Assembly: GCA_900546415.1 (NCBI GenBank)
Contig: URCY01000039.1
Coordinates: forward strand, 1 to 18,354
Direction: 5' to 3'
Length of the DNA stretch: 18,354 nucleotides
DNA from: an uncultured Eubacteriales bacterium
Lineage (GTDB): Bacteria; Bacillota; Clostridia; Oscillospirales; Oscillospiraceae
Of the stretch, positions 7,567-14,926 are shown one piece after another; positions within the stretch are counted from its first letter, which is position 1; every line of letters starts with the position of its first letter. The position numbers and the translations under genes are program-made. The notes beneath the pieces were generated by a model that searched no databases, had not been told where the DNA came from, and saw only the letters and a program-made list of their open reading frames with translations.

Positions 7567-8265
7567 ATGCTCCGACGCAACTGGCGTCGCTTTATACCGA
7601 TCTATGCGATCCTCCCGCTCGCCACGACCGGTCTGATGAACCTGTTTGCCTATCAGCTCCCCAAGCTGATCCAGCTTCTTCTGCATTCCGCCCGCTCCTA
7701 TGACCTGACAAGCGCGCTCGACGTGCAGTTCCCGTTCCGCCCCGGCTGGATCTGGGTCTACATCGCGACCTTCCTCTTCTGGGTCTATCAATACACGACC
7801 GTCGCCCGCGAAAGCCCCGAGCGCGCCTGTCGCCTTGCCGCTGCGGATTTCGTCGCAAAGCTTGTCTGCTTCCTCTGCTTCGTCATCACGCCGACCTTCA
7901 ACGTCCGGCCGGAGGTCACGACCGGCGGCGCGACCGGCTTTCTGATGCGGTTCATCTATTGGATCGACACGCCGACGAACCTTTTCCCCTCGATCCACTG
8001 CTTCGTCGCGTGGCTCGGCACGCGCTTCCTCTATGACACGAAAAATCTGCGCCGCCCGGTCTTCACGCGCATCGTCTGCACCGTCGGCTCAATCCTCGTC
8101 TTCCTCTCGACGCTCTATACAAGGCAGCACGTGCTCCTGGACGTGGCCGCCGGCATCGCCGTCGCGGAATACGGCTATCTGATCGCCAAATATACCCCGC
8201 TTACCGGAACGTTCCAGAAGCTCAACGCCCGGTTCATGAAAACCAAGCTCGTCGATATTCTCTGA
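7567..8265 (+). CDS. PAP2-superfamily membrane phosphatase/phosphotransferase
   Basis: This 232-residue protein has about five to six hydrophobic helices and the two C-terminal PAP2 motifs. These are P141-S-I-H144, and S181 followed by R186, H188 and D192 (HxxxD), which supply the catalytic histidine pair and aspartate. The classical first motif KxxxxxxRP is not present in standard spacing; instead there is ITPTFNVRP (about 107-115). This arrangement resembles the PAP2 branch that includes inositol phosphorylceramide synthase-like proteins rather than classic phosphatidate phosphatases. It probably acts on lipid phosphates or undecaprenyl-linked phosphates at the membrane, or transfers a phospho-head group; which one is not decided. 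It has its own strong promoter and a GAGGTGA ribosome site, both intertwined with a hairpin. Transcription ends at the terminator at 8321-8374. Confidence 0.82.
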   Translation: MLRRNWRRFIPIYAILPLATTGLMNLFAYQLPKLIQLLLHSARSYDLTSALDVQFPFRPGWIWVYIATFLFWVYQYTTVARESPERACRLAAADFVAKLVCFLCFVITPTFNVRPEVTTGGATGFLMRFIYWIDTPTNLFPSIHCFVAWLGTRFLYDTKNLRRPVFTRIVCTVGSILVFLSTLYTRQHVLLDVAAGIAVAEYGYLIAKYTPLTGTFQKLNARFMKTKLVDIL

Positions 8266-8273
8266 TAAGGAAC

Positions 8274-8292
8274 GCTCCGGGACGACCGGAGC
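8274..8292 (+). other. Small GC-rich hairpin after the PAP2-like gene
   Basis: GCTCCGG (8274-8280) and CCGGAGC (8286-8292) form a 7-bp stem with a five-base loop, nine bases after the stop codon. No T run follows, so it is not a terminator alone. It may stabilise the transcript end ahead of the main terminator. Confidence 0.4.
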
Positions 8293-8320
8293 AGCACCCC
8301 GATCCCAAAGCCTGAAGCCG

Positions 8321-8374
8321 AAGGAATAAAATAATGGCAGGCACGAAAACGTGTCTGCCATTATTTTATTCCTT
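8321..8374. terminator. Bidirectional intrinsic terminator between convergent genes
   Basis: A 54-base inverted repeat has arms at 8321-8345 and 8350-8374 and an AAAA loop. The 25-bp stem is unbroken apart from one G-U wobble. Its GC core (GGCAGGCACG side) is flanked by A/T-rich arms that provide a U-rich tract in either direction, so it serves both the PAP2-like gene and the convergent Ig-like protein gene. Outer arms GAAGCC (8314-8319) and GGCTTC (8383-8388) can extend it. Confidence 0.88.
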
Positions 8375-8418
8375 CATTCGGGGGCTTCAACAGGTCTGCC
8401 CGTTGAAATCTTCCGGAA

Positions 8419-9654
8419 TCAGTACTGCACCCGGACGATGCAGGTATATTCTACGCCATTATAGGTAATCACTATTTCGGTAGTGCCCGGTGAAAGCGCA
8501 ACGACCTCGTTGTTGTCGATCGAGCAGACGGACGGGTCAATCACCTGATAGGTTGCGCCCTCGACATGCTCGCCGAAGTCATTATAAAGGTAGAGCATAA
8601 AGCTCTCGCCCACGCTGACCGTCGCATCGGTGATCTCCAGATGCGCCGTGCCCTCCACGTCGCCGCTGAAATCGCAGGTGACGTTGATGCGCGCCGTCCT
8701 GCCGCCGACCTCGGCCACGATCGTTGCCGTGCCCTCGTCGACCGCCGTCAGCAGGCCGGTCTTATCGACGGTCACGACGTCCGGTTCATTCGTCGACCAG
8801 TTGACCGAGTAACCGTCCACCAGATTGATGACCTCGAGCTGCTTCTGCGCGCCCTCGCCGGTCAGGATGATATCCTTGGAATAATTCAGCTCGGGCTTGT
8901 AGTCGCTCGGCAGCGCTTCGGGCTGCTCCTCGGTGGTCGTCGGCATCTCGAAATCGCACATCACCGTGCAGTAGGCCTTCTTCTTGCCGCAGCTCACAAC
9001 GATCGACGTCTCGCCGGGCGAGGCCGCGTTGATCGTGAACACGACGTATTTCATGTCGGCCTCCGTCGATGTCCGCGCCTCGACGCTTACCGTTGCGACG
9101 GATTCGTTCTCGCTGCTGCAATAGACCGTCTCGCCGCAGTCGCCGTTGATGGCGATTTTCAGCTCACGCGCCTGCCCCAGCTCGCTGAAATCGATGCGGT
9201 TCGGCGAAAGCTCCAGCTGCTCGCATCGCTCCGTGGCGTCCGTGTTCGGATAGACGATCTCATGCTTGAGCTTGTCCTCCAAGCCCGGCCAATAGCCCAG
9301 CAGATCGCCGATGAAATAGGTCATCACGCCCACGGTCATCAGCAAAAACAGCACCGTCGCGAGCAGGAAGCCCCTGCCGCTCTTTTCCGGCTGCTCCGGC
9401 TCGGTCTGCGGCTTCTTCTGTTTCTTTTTTTTCGGTTTTTTCTCCGCCTCCGGCGGCTGCTCATCCGGCGTACCGGGCGTCTGCTCGAGCTCCTCCGTTG
9501 GCTTCTCCTCGGCAGGCTGCTCCGTCAGACCCGTCAGCTCCGCCTTCTTTGCATCTTCAAGCGGCATACTGTGATCCCCGCCGCAAAGCGGGCAGCACGG
9601 CTCATCGGCAGAATAAACTGTGCCGCAATAGCGGCAAACGACTTTTAACTCCAT
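8419..9654 (-). CDS. Zinc-ribbon, single-pass membrane protein with extracellular bacterial Ig-like domains
   Basis: This 411-residue protein is unnamed. Its N-terminus is a zinc ribbon (C7-x2-C10 and C21-x2-C24). A long charged linker rich in Glu, Pro and Lys (about 30-92, with a Lys cluster at 73-81) leads to one transmembrane helix (about 95-116). The outer part has three beta-rich segments (about 146-233, 259-328 and 337-409). The second and third resemble BIG2-type Ig-like domains: WSTNEPDVVTVDKTGLLTAV and the closing G-T-A/T-x-I-x-V pattern. The start at 9654 is preferred because the promoter at 9719-9747 would begin transcription near 9712, excluding more upstream starts, and a GGAG precedes it, though at short spacing. 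It is divergent from the pseudokinase gene, which shares its inside-linker-membrane-beta-domain plan. A role in signalling or wall binding is inference only. Confidence 0.8.
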   Translation of the reverse strand: MELKVVCRYCGTVYSADEPCCPLCGGDHSMPLEDAKKAELTGLTEQPAEEKPTEELEQTPGTPDEQPPEAEKKPKKKKQKKPQTEPEQPEKSGRGFLLATVLFLLMTVGVMTYFIGDLLGYWPGLEDKLKHEIVYPNTDATERCEQLELSPNRIDFSELGQARELKIAINGDCGETVYCSSENESVATVSVEARTSTEADMKYVVFTINAASPGETSIVVSCGKKKAYCTVMCDFEMPTTTEEQPEALPSDYKPELNYSKDIILTGEGAQKQLEVINLVDGYSVNWSTNEPDVVTVDKTGLLTAVDEGTATIVAEVGGRTARINVTCDFSGDVEGTAHLEITDATVSVGESFMLYLYNDFGEHVEGATYQVIDPSVCSIDNNEVVALSPGTTEIVITYNGVEYTCIVRVQY

Positions 9655-9718
9655 ATTCTCCGCGCAAGGCTGCGCCAAATGCTCCTTTCGCGCCCGCATC
9701 TCGGGGCGAGTTTTCCCT

Positions 9719-9747
9719 ATCATATCATTTTCTTTAGAATATGGCAA
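9719..9747 (-). promoter_or_regulatory. Promoter of the zinc-ribbon/Ig-like gene
   Basis: On the minus strand TTGCCA (9742-9747) and TATGAT (9719-9724) are separated by 17 bases. The predicted start is near 9712, giving a leader of about 58 bases to the ATG at 9654. Its -35 lies only eight bases from the proposed -35 of the divergent gene. Confidence 0.65.
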
Positions 9748-9755
9748 GAATCTTA

Positions 9756-9784
9756 TTGATTTTTTTCAAAAAATGTCATAGTAT
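9756..9784 (+). promoter_or_regulatory. Possible promoter of the pseudokinase gene
   Basis: TTGATT (9756-9761) and TAGTAT (9779-9784) are spaced by 17 bases in an A/T-rich stretch, with TATATA overlapping the second box as an alternative. It is a weaker match than the divergent promoter. The leader contains AAGGAGG (9810-9816) ten bases before the ATG at 9827. Confidence 0.4.
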
Positions 9785-9826
9785 ATAGTTGTGAGAAGTT
9801 GAGTTTTTTAAGGAGGCGTTTATAGA

Positions 9827-12775
9827 ATGTCCGAATTCAGGATGGTATCTCCCCTTCTGGACCACATGACAGTTGTCAGAACCGAGACGGACTCCGCCGG
9901 TCATGAACATATCATTCTCAAACGCGAGAACACCGAGGATCGGTTTGTGCTGAAGCTGCTCTCCGTCCCCGAATCCCAGAGCAAGGCGCAGGCCTTGATC
10001 CTCTCCGGCGCTTATGCCGACGAGAAGGCCGTGCAGGACTATTACAGCCGCGTGGTCGACGAGATCCGCGCCGAGCTGGAGCAGGAAAAGAAGCTCGCCG
10101 AGGACGGTCATTTCGTCGCGCTCGAGGGCTATCAGGTCGAAAAAAAGCAGAACGGCGAGATCGGGTATGACATCTACATACTCTGTCCGCTGTGCGTTCC
10201 GCTGAGCAGCATTCTTGCGGATCGAACGATCACGAATCTGCGCGCGATCAACATGGGCATCGACCTGTGCGACGCACTGGCCGCCTGCCGCGAGGACGGC
10301 TATCTGTTCGGCAACCTGACGCCGGACACGATCTACCTGCTCCCGAGCGGTAAGTTCGTGCTGGGCGACCTCGGTCTGGTCGCGCTGGAGGATCTGAAGT
10401 TCTCCTGCATCCCCGAGGAATACGTCGGGTCTTACGCCGCGCCAGAGCTTTCCGACATCAGCGCGGGCGTCAATCAGACCGTCGACCTTTACGCGCTGGG
10501 CATGGTGCTCTACCGTGTGTACAACGCGAATCACGTGCCCTTCGAGGACGAGAGCACGCCAGAGGCCATGGCGGACAAGCTTCGCAAGACCGGCAAGCCC
10601 ATGCCGACCCCGATCTACGCCGATTATGAGCTTGCGGGCATCATCCAGAAGGCCTGCTCCTTCAAGATCGACGACCGCTATCAGACGCCGGAGGAGCTGA
10701 AGCAGGCGCTCACGCTGTATATGCAGCGCAACGAGCTGGCCGATTCGCTTGTCATCCCCCCGATCGTCGCGTCGGACGAGCCGATCGTGCCGGCCGAAAC
10801 GGCCGAGCCTGCCGAGGAGCCGGTGCGCATGACCGACGTCGAGCAGCTCGACGAGAATTTCCGCAAGAATTTCGCACCGGAGAACGCCCCGAGCGCCGAA
10901 GCGCCCGTCCCCGAGCAGCCCAAGTCGGCCGAGCAGTCCAAATCGGCCGAGCAGCCGGAAGAGGCCGAGCAGCCGGAGCAGCGCGAGACGGACGACATCG
11001 ACGATCTGATCGCCTCGGTCAACGCCGTGGTCGGCCCTGCTCCCGCAGTCGAATCCGCGCCCGCTCCCGCAGACGACTCGCTGACGCTGAAAATGGAGCA
11101 GCCGTCGGACGATTACGTCGATGACGACGAGGAGGAAGAGGACGACGAGGAAGACGAGGACGACGAGCCGCCCAGAAAGCGCCGCAGAGTCGGCCTGATC
11201 TGCACGCTGGCCGCCCTGCTGCTGGCCATCGGCGGCGCCGTCTACTTCATTTTAACATGGTATCTGGTCAACATCACGCAGATCAACATCGTGCAGATGC
11301 GCCCGACCTCCCTGACGGTCCAGCTCTCGACGAACGATCCGCTCAACCGCTTCGTTCTGACCTGCACCGACCAATACGGCAGCACCTATGAGCCGACCCG
11401 CAGCGGCGAGCAGTTCACCTTCAGCGGCCTGACCGCCGACACGGAATACACGATCTCCGTCTCCGGCGCAGCCTACCACAAGCTGCTCAACGCCGGAGCC
11501 TACACCATCAAGGCCTCGACCGGCGAGGCCACGAGGATCACCGAGCTGACCGCGCGCCGCGGCGACGCCGAGGGCGAGGTGCTCGTGAAGGTCGCCTACG
11601 AGGGTCCGGCGCCCGCCGACTGGTACCTCACCTATGTCAACGACGCCGAGGGCGCAACGCCCTCTCAGCCGTTTGAATTCCAAGGCGACTCCTATCTCGT
11701 CACGGGGCTGGAGATGAACCACTCCTACACCTTCACGCTCTCAGCCAGTGAAGAGGCCTACCTCGACGGCGAGACGAGCGTGACCTATGAGCTTGTCCCG
11801 GTCGTTGAGGTCACGGATCTCAAAATCGACAGCGTCGTCGACGACGGCGTGAACCTGAGCTGGACGGTCGGTGAGAACGTCCCGGCCGAATGGAATGTCG
11901 TCTGCACGGCCAACGGCGAGGAGATCCTCAACGCCATCGCCACGACGAACTCCTGCAAGCTCCCGATTCAGGATTTCACGGTTGAAAACACCGTCTCCAT
12001 CCTTGCCAAGGGCATGGACGATCCCGCGACGATCGTCATCCCGGCCAACCCGATCCTCGTTAAGAATCTCAAGGCCGAGATGAACCGCGACGGCAATTTG
12101 GAGATCACATGGGATGCCCCCATCGGCACGCCCGAGGGCGGCTGGCGCATCTACTACAACACCGTCGGCAGCGTTCACGATCCGTATCTGCCGCAGTCCG
12201 ACGGCGAGCCGATCATGGGCACGAGTCAGGTGCTCAGCGGCCTGCTCCCGAACACCGAATATGAGATCAGCCTCGTCGCCCTGCCAGAGGACGGCGCAAC
12301 GCAGATCTTCGGCGATTCCAAGATCACGGTCAAGACCGACGAGGCCGCCGCATTCTCGGATTACAACGTCGACGGCGACGACGCCACGCTCACGCTCTAT
12401 GCCGAGCCGGACGGCTTTGCCGACAACGCCGACAATGCCAACATCGACAAGCTGACGGATGACTACCTCCGCGAGGACAACGTGTTCTCCAAGAGTGACA
12501 ACATCGTCCTGCTGCTCGAGCTGGCGCGTCTGAATGACTCGGACGACGAGGTTCAGATCACCTATGCCCTGCGCGACAAGAAGAGCGGCTACATCGTCAA
12601 CGACACGCCGCTGAGCAACGTCGTCTGGGACGACCTCTGGTCGTGGGGCAGAAACGTCAGCATCGTCCCGCTCCCGCGCGCCAACAGCTCGAAAATCAGC
12701 GCCGTCGGCAGCTACACGCTCGAGGTCTATATCAACGGCAAGCCGCTCGCCTCCGTTGATTTCACGATCAAGTGA
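9827..12775 (+). CDS. Receptor-like membrane pseudokinase with extracellular fibronectin type III-like domains
   Basis: Residues 1 to about 300 read as a Ser/Thr kinase fold: K43 in FVLKLL fits the VAIK lysine, D181 sits in DLG (for DFG), and APE is at 205-207 by motif. The catalytic loop reads FGNLTPDTI in place of HRDxKPxN, so the catalytic Asp is N163, the Lys is Thr and the metal-binding Asn is T168; no glycine-rich loop is clear. It is therefore a predicted pseudokinase. A Pro/Glu/Ala linker with repeated KSAEQ units (about 310-425), an acidic run (426-448) and RKRRR (450-454) precede one membrane helix (about 456-478). Outside are about four fibronectin-III-like domains (about 488-565, 572-656, 661-740 and 745-838) and a C-terminal beta domain (845-982). 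The AAGGAGG site supports the start. It is divergent from the zinc-ribbon/Ig-like gene; the ligand is unknown. Confidence 0.85.
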   Translation: MSEFRMVSPLLDHMTVVRTETDSAGHEHIILKRENTEDRFVLKLLSVPESQSKAQALILSGAYADEKAVQDYYSRVVDEIRAELEQEKKLAEDGHFVALEGYQVEKKQNGEIGYDIYILCPLCVPLSSILADRTITNLRAINMGIDLCDALAACREDGYLFGNLTPDTIYLLPSGKFVLGDLGLVALEDLKFSCIPEEYVGSYAAPELSDISAGVNQTVDLYALGMVLYRVYNANHVPFEDESTPEAMADKLRKTGKPMPTPIYADYELAGIIQKACSFKIDDRYQTPEELKQALTLYMQRNELADSLVIPPIVASDEPIVPAETAEPAEEPVRMTDVEQLDENFRKNFAPENAPSAEAPVPEQPKSAEQSKSAEQPEEAEQPEQRETDDIDDLIASVNAVVGPAPAVESAPAPADDSLTLKMEQPSDDYVDDDEEEEDDEEDEDDEPPRKRRRVGLICTLAALLLAIGGAVYFILTWYLVNITQINIVQMRPTSLTVQLSTNDPLNRFVLTCTDQYGSTYEPTRSGEQFTFSGLTADTEYTISVSGAAYHKLLNAGAYTIKASTGEATRITELTARRGDAEGEVLVKVAYEGPAPADWYLTYVNDAEGATPSQPFEFQGDSYLVTGLEMNHSYTFTLSASEEAYLDGETSVTYELVPVVEVTDLKIDSVVDDGVNLSWTVGENVPAEWNVVCTANGEEILNAIATTNSCKLPIQDFTVENTVSILAKGMDDPATIVIPANPILVKNLKAEMNRDGNLEITWDAPIGTPEGGWRIYYNTVGSVHDPYLPQSDGEPIMGTSQVLSGLLPNTEYEISLVALPEDGATQIFGDSKITVKTDEAAAFSDYNVDGDDATLTLYAEPDGFADNADNANIDKLTDDYLREDNVFSKSDNIVLLLELARLNDSDDEVQITYALRDKKSGYIVNDTPLSNVVWDDLWSWGRNVSIVPLPRANSSKISAVGSYTLEVYINGKPLASVDFTIK

Positions 12776-12797
12776 GCTTTCTTCCCTTCGGCCACTG

Positions 12798-12820
12798 GGC
12801 GATCCGCTTTGATCGCCTTT
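12798..12820 (+). terminator. Weak hairpin between the pseudokinase gene and the decarboxylase operon
   Basis: GGCGATC (12798-12804) and GATCGCC (12811-12817) form a 7-bp stem with a six-base loop, followed by only three Ts. It may be a partial terminator or an RNA-processing hairpin. No convincing promoter was found in the remaining bases before the gamma-subunit gene, so some co-transcription is possible. Confidence 0.4.
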
Positions 12821-12858
12821 GGTAACATATTTTCAGTATTTTTCAAAGGAGGAATACA

Positions 12859-13131
12859 ATGCAAGACTGGTTTGTCGTTGTCATGGGACTCTGCACCGTC
12901 TTCGTCGTCCTGACGCTCATCATCCTGCTTTGCTACCTGCTCGGCGCACTGTGCCGCGGCATGGGCAAGAAGGAAGAGAAGGCCGCGCAGGCGCCCGAGG
13001 TCGTTTCCGCTGCGGTCGATGACGAAATCCCCAACCGTGCCGAGTTTGTCGCGGCAGTATCGGCGGCGATCGCCGAGGCCAGCGGCACCGACGCTTCCGC
13101 AATCCGCATTCTGTCCATTAAGAAAGCCTAA
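12859..13131 (+). CDS. oadG: Oxaloacetate decarboxylase sodium pump, gamma subunit (OadG family)
   Basis: This 90-residue protein has the OadG layout: one N-terminal transmembrane helix within VVMGLCTVFVVLTLIILLCY, preceded by almost no cytoplasmic residues, then a basic stretch (CRGMGKKEEK), an Ala/Pro linker and a C-terminal region ending in SAIRILSIKKA. The gamma subunit assembles the complex by holding the alpha subunit to the membrane beta subunit. In the enterobacterial form its C-terminus also binds zinc; a histidine-rich tail is not seen here. AAAGGAGG precedes the ATG. It is the first gene of the four-gene cluster, 25 bases before the biotin carrier gene. The sequence alone would also fit the gamma (delta) subunits of related pumps; the alpha-subunit gene in the same cluster decides the type. 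Confidence 0.85.
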   Translation: MQDWFVVVMGLCTVFVVLTLIILLCYLLGALCRGMGKKEEKAAQAPEVVSAAVDDEIPNRAEFVAAVSAAIAEASGTDASAIRILSIKKA

Positions 13132-13156
13132 CAAGTAGAGAGGAAAGGTCAAAACT

Positions 13157-13507
13157 ATGAAAAAGTATCGCGTTAACGTAAACGGTTCTCTGTACGAGAT
13201 CGAGATCGAAGAGATGGATGCCTCCGCCGCCAAGCGCGCGCCGGCTGCCGCTCCCGCCCCTGCCGCGAAGCCCGCTGCCGCGCCCGTCGGCGCCGGAACG
13301 AAGGTCAATGCGCCGATGCCCGGCACGATCCTTGACGTCAAGGTTCAGGCCGGCCAGAGCGTCAAGCGCGGTCAGGTTCTCGTCATCCTCGAGGCCATGA
13401 AGATGGAAAACGAAATTCAGGCTCCCTGTGACGGCAAGATCACGGGCGTCAACGTCCGCAAGGGCGATTCCGTCGAGACCGCCGCTCTGCTTTGCACCAT
13501 CGCGTAA
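13157..13507 (+). CDS. Biotin carrier protein of the decarboxylase sodium pump
   Basis: This 116-residue biotinyl carrier protein has the biotin attachment motif EAMKMEN with the modified lysine at K82. The motif sits centrally in a biotin/lipoyl domain (about 46-116) flanked by MPGTILDVKV and APCDGKITGV. A short N-terminal part (1-25, KKYRVNVNGSLYEIEIEE) is joined by a flexible Ala/Pro linker (about 27-46), which lets the biotin swing between the carboxyltransferase and the membrane subunit. In enterobacteria this domain is fused to the alpha subunit; here it is a separate gene, as in other Firmicute pumps, and the alpha subunit indeed lacks it. AGAGGAAAGG precedes the ATG. The stop lies 33 bases before the beta-subunit gene. 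A biotin ligase, not in this window, must modify K82. Confidence 0.93.
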   Translation: MKKYRVNVNGSLYEIEIEEMDASAAKRAPAAAPAPAAKPAAAPVGAGTKVNAPMPGTILDVKVQAGQSVKRGQVLVILEAMKMENEIQAPCDGKITGVNVRKGDSVETAALLCTIA

Positions 13508-13540
13508 CTCCGTTTATTGTCGAAATAAAGGAGAATTACT

Positions 13541-14911
13541 ATGTTCAAAAACAACAAGAAGCTGCACCGCCTGACGATCGGCATGATGGTGCTGGCGCTT
13601 CTGGTCTGCCTGTGCTTCACGTTTGCATCGGCCGCCGAGAAGGCGCACGCTCCTGCCCGTGAGACGGCCGTCGCCGCGACCGAGGCCGCTGAGGCCACCG
13701 AAGCGACCCAGAAGGGTGCGCAGAGCAACGGCGAGGCGCTCGAGAATTTTGCCGACCAGACCGGTATCATGATGCTCATCAAGCAAGCCGACTGGAAATC
13801 CATCATCATGATCCTCATTTCCTTCGTGCTGATGTACCTCGCCATCGGCCGCGGCTTTGAGCCGCTGCTGCTGCTGCCCATCGCCTTCGGCATGCTGCTG
13901 ACGAACCTGCCGGGCGCGGGGATGTATCACTCTGAAATCTTTGCTGGAGGCCATGTCAACTGGGCTGCCTTCTCCGACTCGAAGAATTTCGGCCTGATCG
14001 ACGTGCTCTATCTCGGCGTCAAGCTGGGCGTCTATCCCTGCCTGATCTTCATCGGCGTCGGCGCGTCCACCGACTTTGGTCCGCTGATCGCCAACCCGAA
14101 GACCCTGCTGCTTGGCGCTGCCGCCCAGCTCGGTATCTTCCTTGCCTTCCTCGGCGCAAAGCTGCTCGGCTTCACGCCGTATGAGGCCGGCTCCATCGGC
14201 ATCATTGGCGGCGCGGACGGCCCGACCGCGATTTACACGACCTCCCTTCTGGCTCCGAATCTCCTCGGTGCGATTGCAATTGCAGCCTATTCCTACATGG
14301 CGCTTGTTCCGGTCATTCAGCCGCCCATTATGAAGGCGCTGACCACCAAAAAGGAACGCCTCATCCGCATGGACAACCTGCGCAAGGTTTCCAAGACTGA
14401 AAAGATTCTCTTCCCGATTGTCGTCACCGCCTTTGTCGCCCTGCTCGTCCCGAGCGCCGCTCCGCTGATCGGCAGCCTGATGCTCGGCAACCTCTTCCGT
14501 GAGTGCGGCGTGACCGAGCGTCTTTCCAAGACCGCGCAGAACGAGCTGATGAACATCGTCGTCATCTTCCTCGGCGTTTCCGTTGGCGCGACGGCCAAGG
14601 CAGAGACCTTCCTTGAGATGAAGACCCTTGGTATTCTGCTCATGGGCGTCCTCGCATTCATGTTCGGCACGGCCGGCGGCGTCCTGCTTGCCAAGTTCAT
14701 GAACCTCTTCCTGCCGGAGGGCAAGAAGATCAACCCGCTCATCGGCTCGGCCGGTGTCTCCGCCGTCCCGATGGCTGCGCGTGTGTCGCAGAAGGAGGGC
14801 CAGAAGGAAGACCCGAGCAACTTCCTGCTCATGCACGCCATGGGTCCGAACGTTGCCGGTGTCATCGGCTCCGCCGTCGCCGCAGGCGTTCTGATTGCCC
14901 TGTTCGCATAA
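13541..14911 (+). CDS. oadB: Oxaloacetate decarboxylase sodium pump, beta subunit
   Basis: This 456-residue membrane subunit decarboxylates carboxybiotin and exports Na+. The core matches OadB/GcdB closely from FEPLLLLPIAFGMLL (about 106) onward. It includes STDFGPLIANP with D178 in the position of the sodium-coupling aspartate, GGADGPTAIYT (223-233), IQPPIMKALTT (259-269), NPLIGSAGVSAVPMAARVS (398-416) and MHAMGPNVAGVIGSA. About nine to eleven hydrophobic helices are present. Unlike classic enterobacterial OadB, the first 70 residues add a signal-peptide-like segment (residues 1-31) and an Ala/Glu/Thr-rich hydrophilic stretch (32-70) before the first core helix. The AAGGAG site before the ATG makes this start convincing. 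It lies between the biotin carrier and alpha-subunit genes. Confidence 0.93.
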   Translation: MFKNNKKLHRLTIGMMVLALLVCLCFTFASAAEKAHAPARETAVAATEAAEATEATQKGAQSNGEALENFADQTGIMMLIKQADWKSIIMILISFVLMYLAIGRGFEPLLLLPIAFGMLLTNLPGAGMYHSEIFAGGHVNWAAFSDSKNFGLIDVLYLGVKLGVYPCLIFIGVGASTDFGPLIANPKTLLLGAAAQLGIFLAFLGAKLLGFTPYEAGSIGIIGGADGPTAIYTTSLLAPNLLGAIAIAAYSYMALVPVIQPPIMKALTTKKERLIRMDNLRKVSKTEKILFPIVVTAFVALLVPSAAPLIGSLMLGNLFRECGVTERLSKTAQNELMNIVVIFLGVSVGATAKAETFLEMKTLGILLMGVLAFMFGTAGGVLLAKFMNLFLPEGKKINPLIGSAGVSAVPMAARVSQKEGQKEDPSNFLLMHAMGPNVAGVIGSAVAAGVLIALFA

Positions 14912-14926
14912 GGAGGATTTTAGAAT

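Noticed and set aside
8566..9648. Plus-strand open frame opposite the zinc-ribbon/Ig-like gene
   Set aside because: Its Leu/Arg-rich translation mirrors the charged linker of the real gene, and no ribosome site or promoter fits.
9655..9747. Longer N-terminus for the zinc-ribbon protein starting at TTG 9747 or ATG 9723
   Set aside because: Those codons lie within the predicted -35 and -10 boxes, upstream of the expected transcript start; the zinc-ribbon begins naturally at the ATG at 9654.
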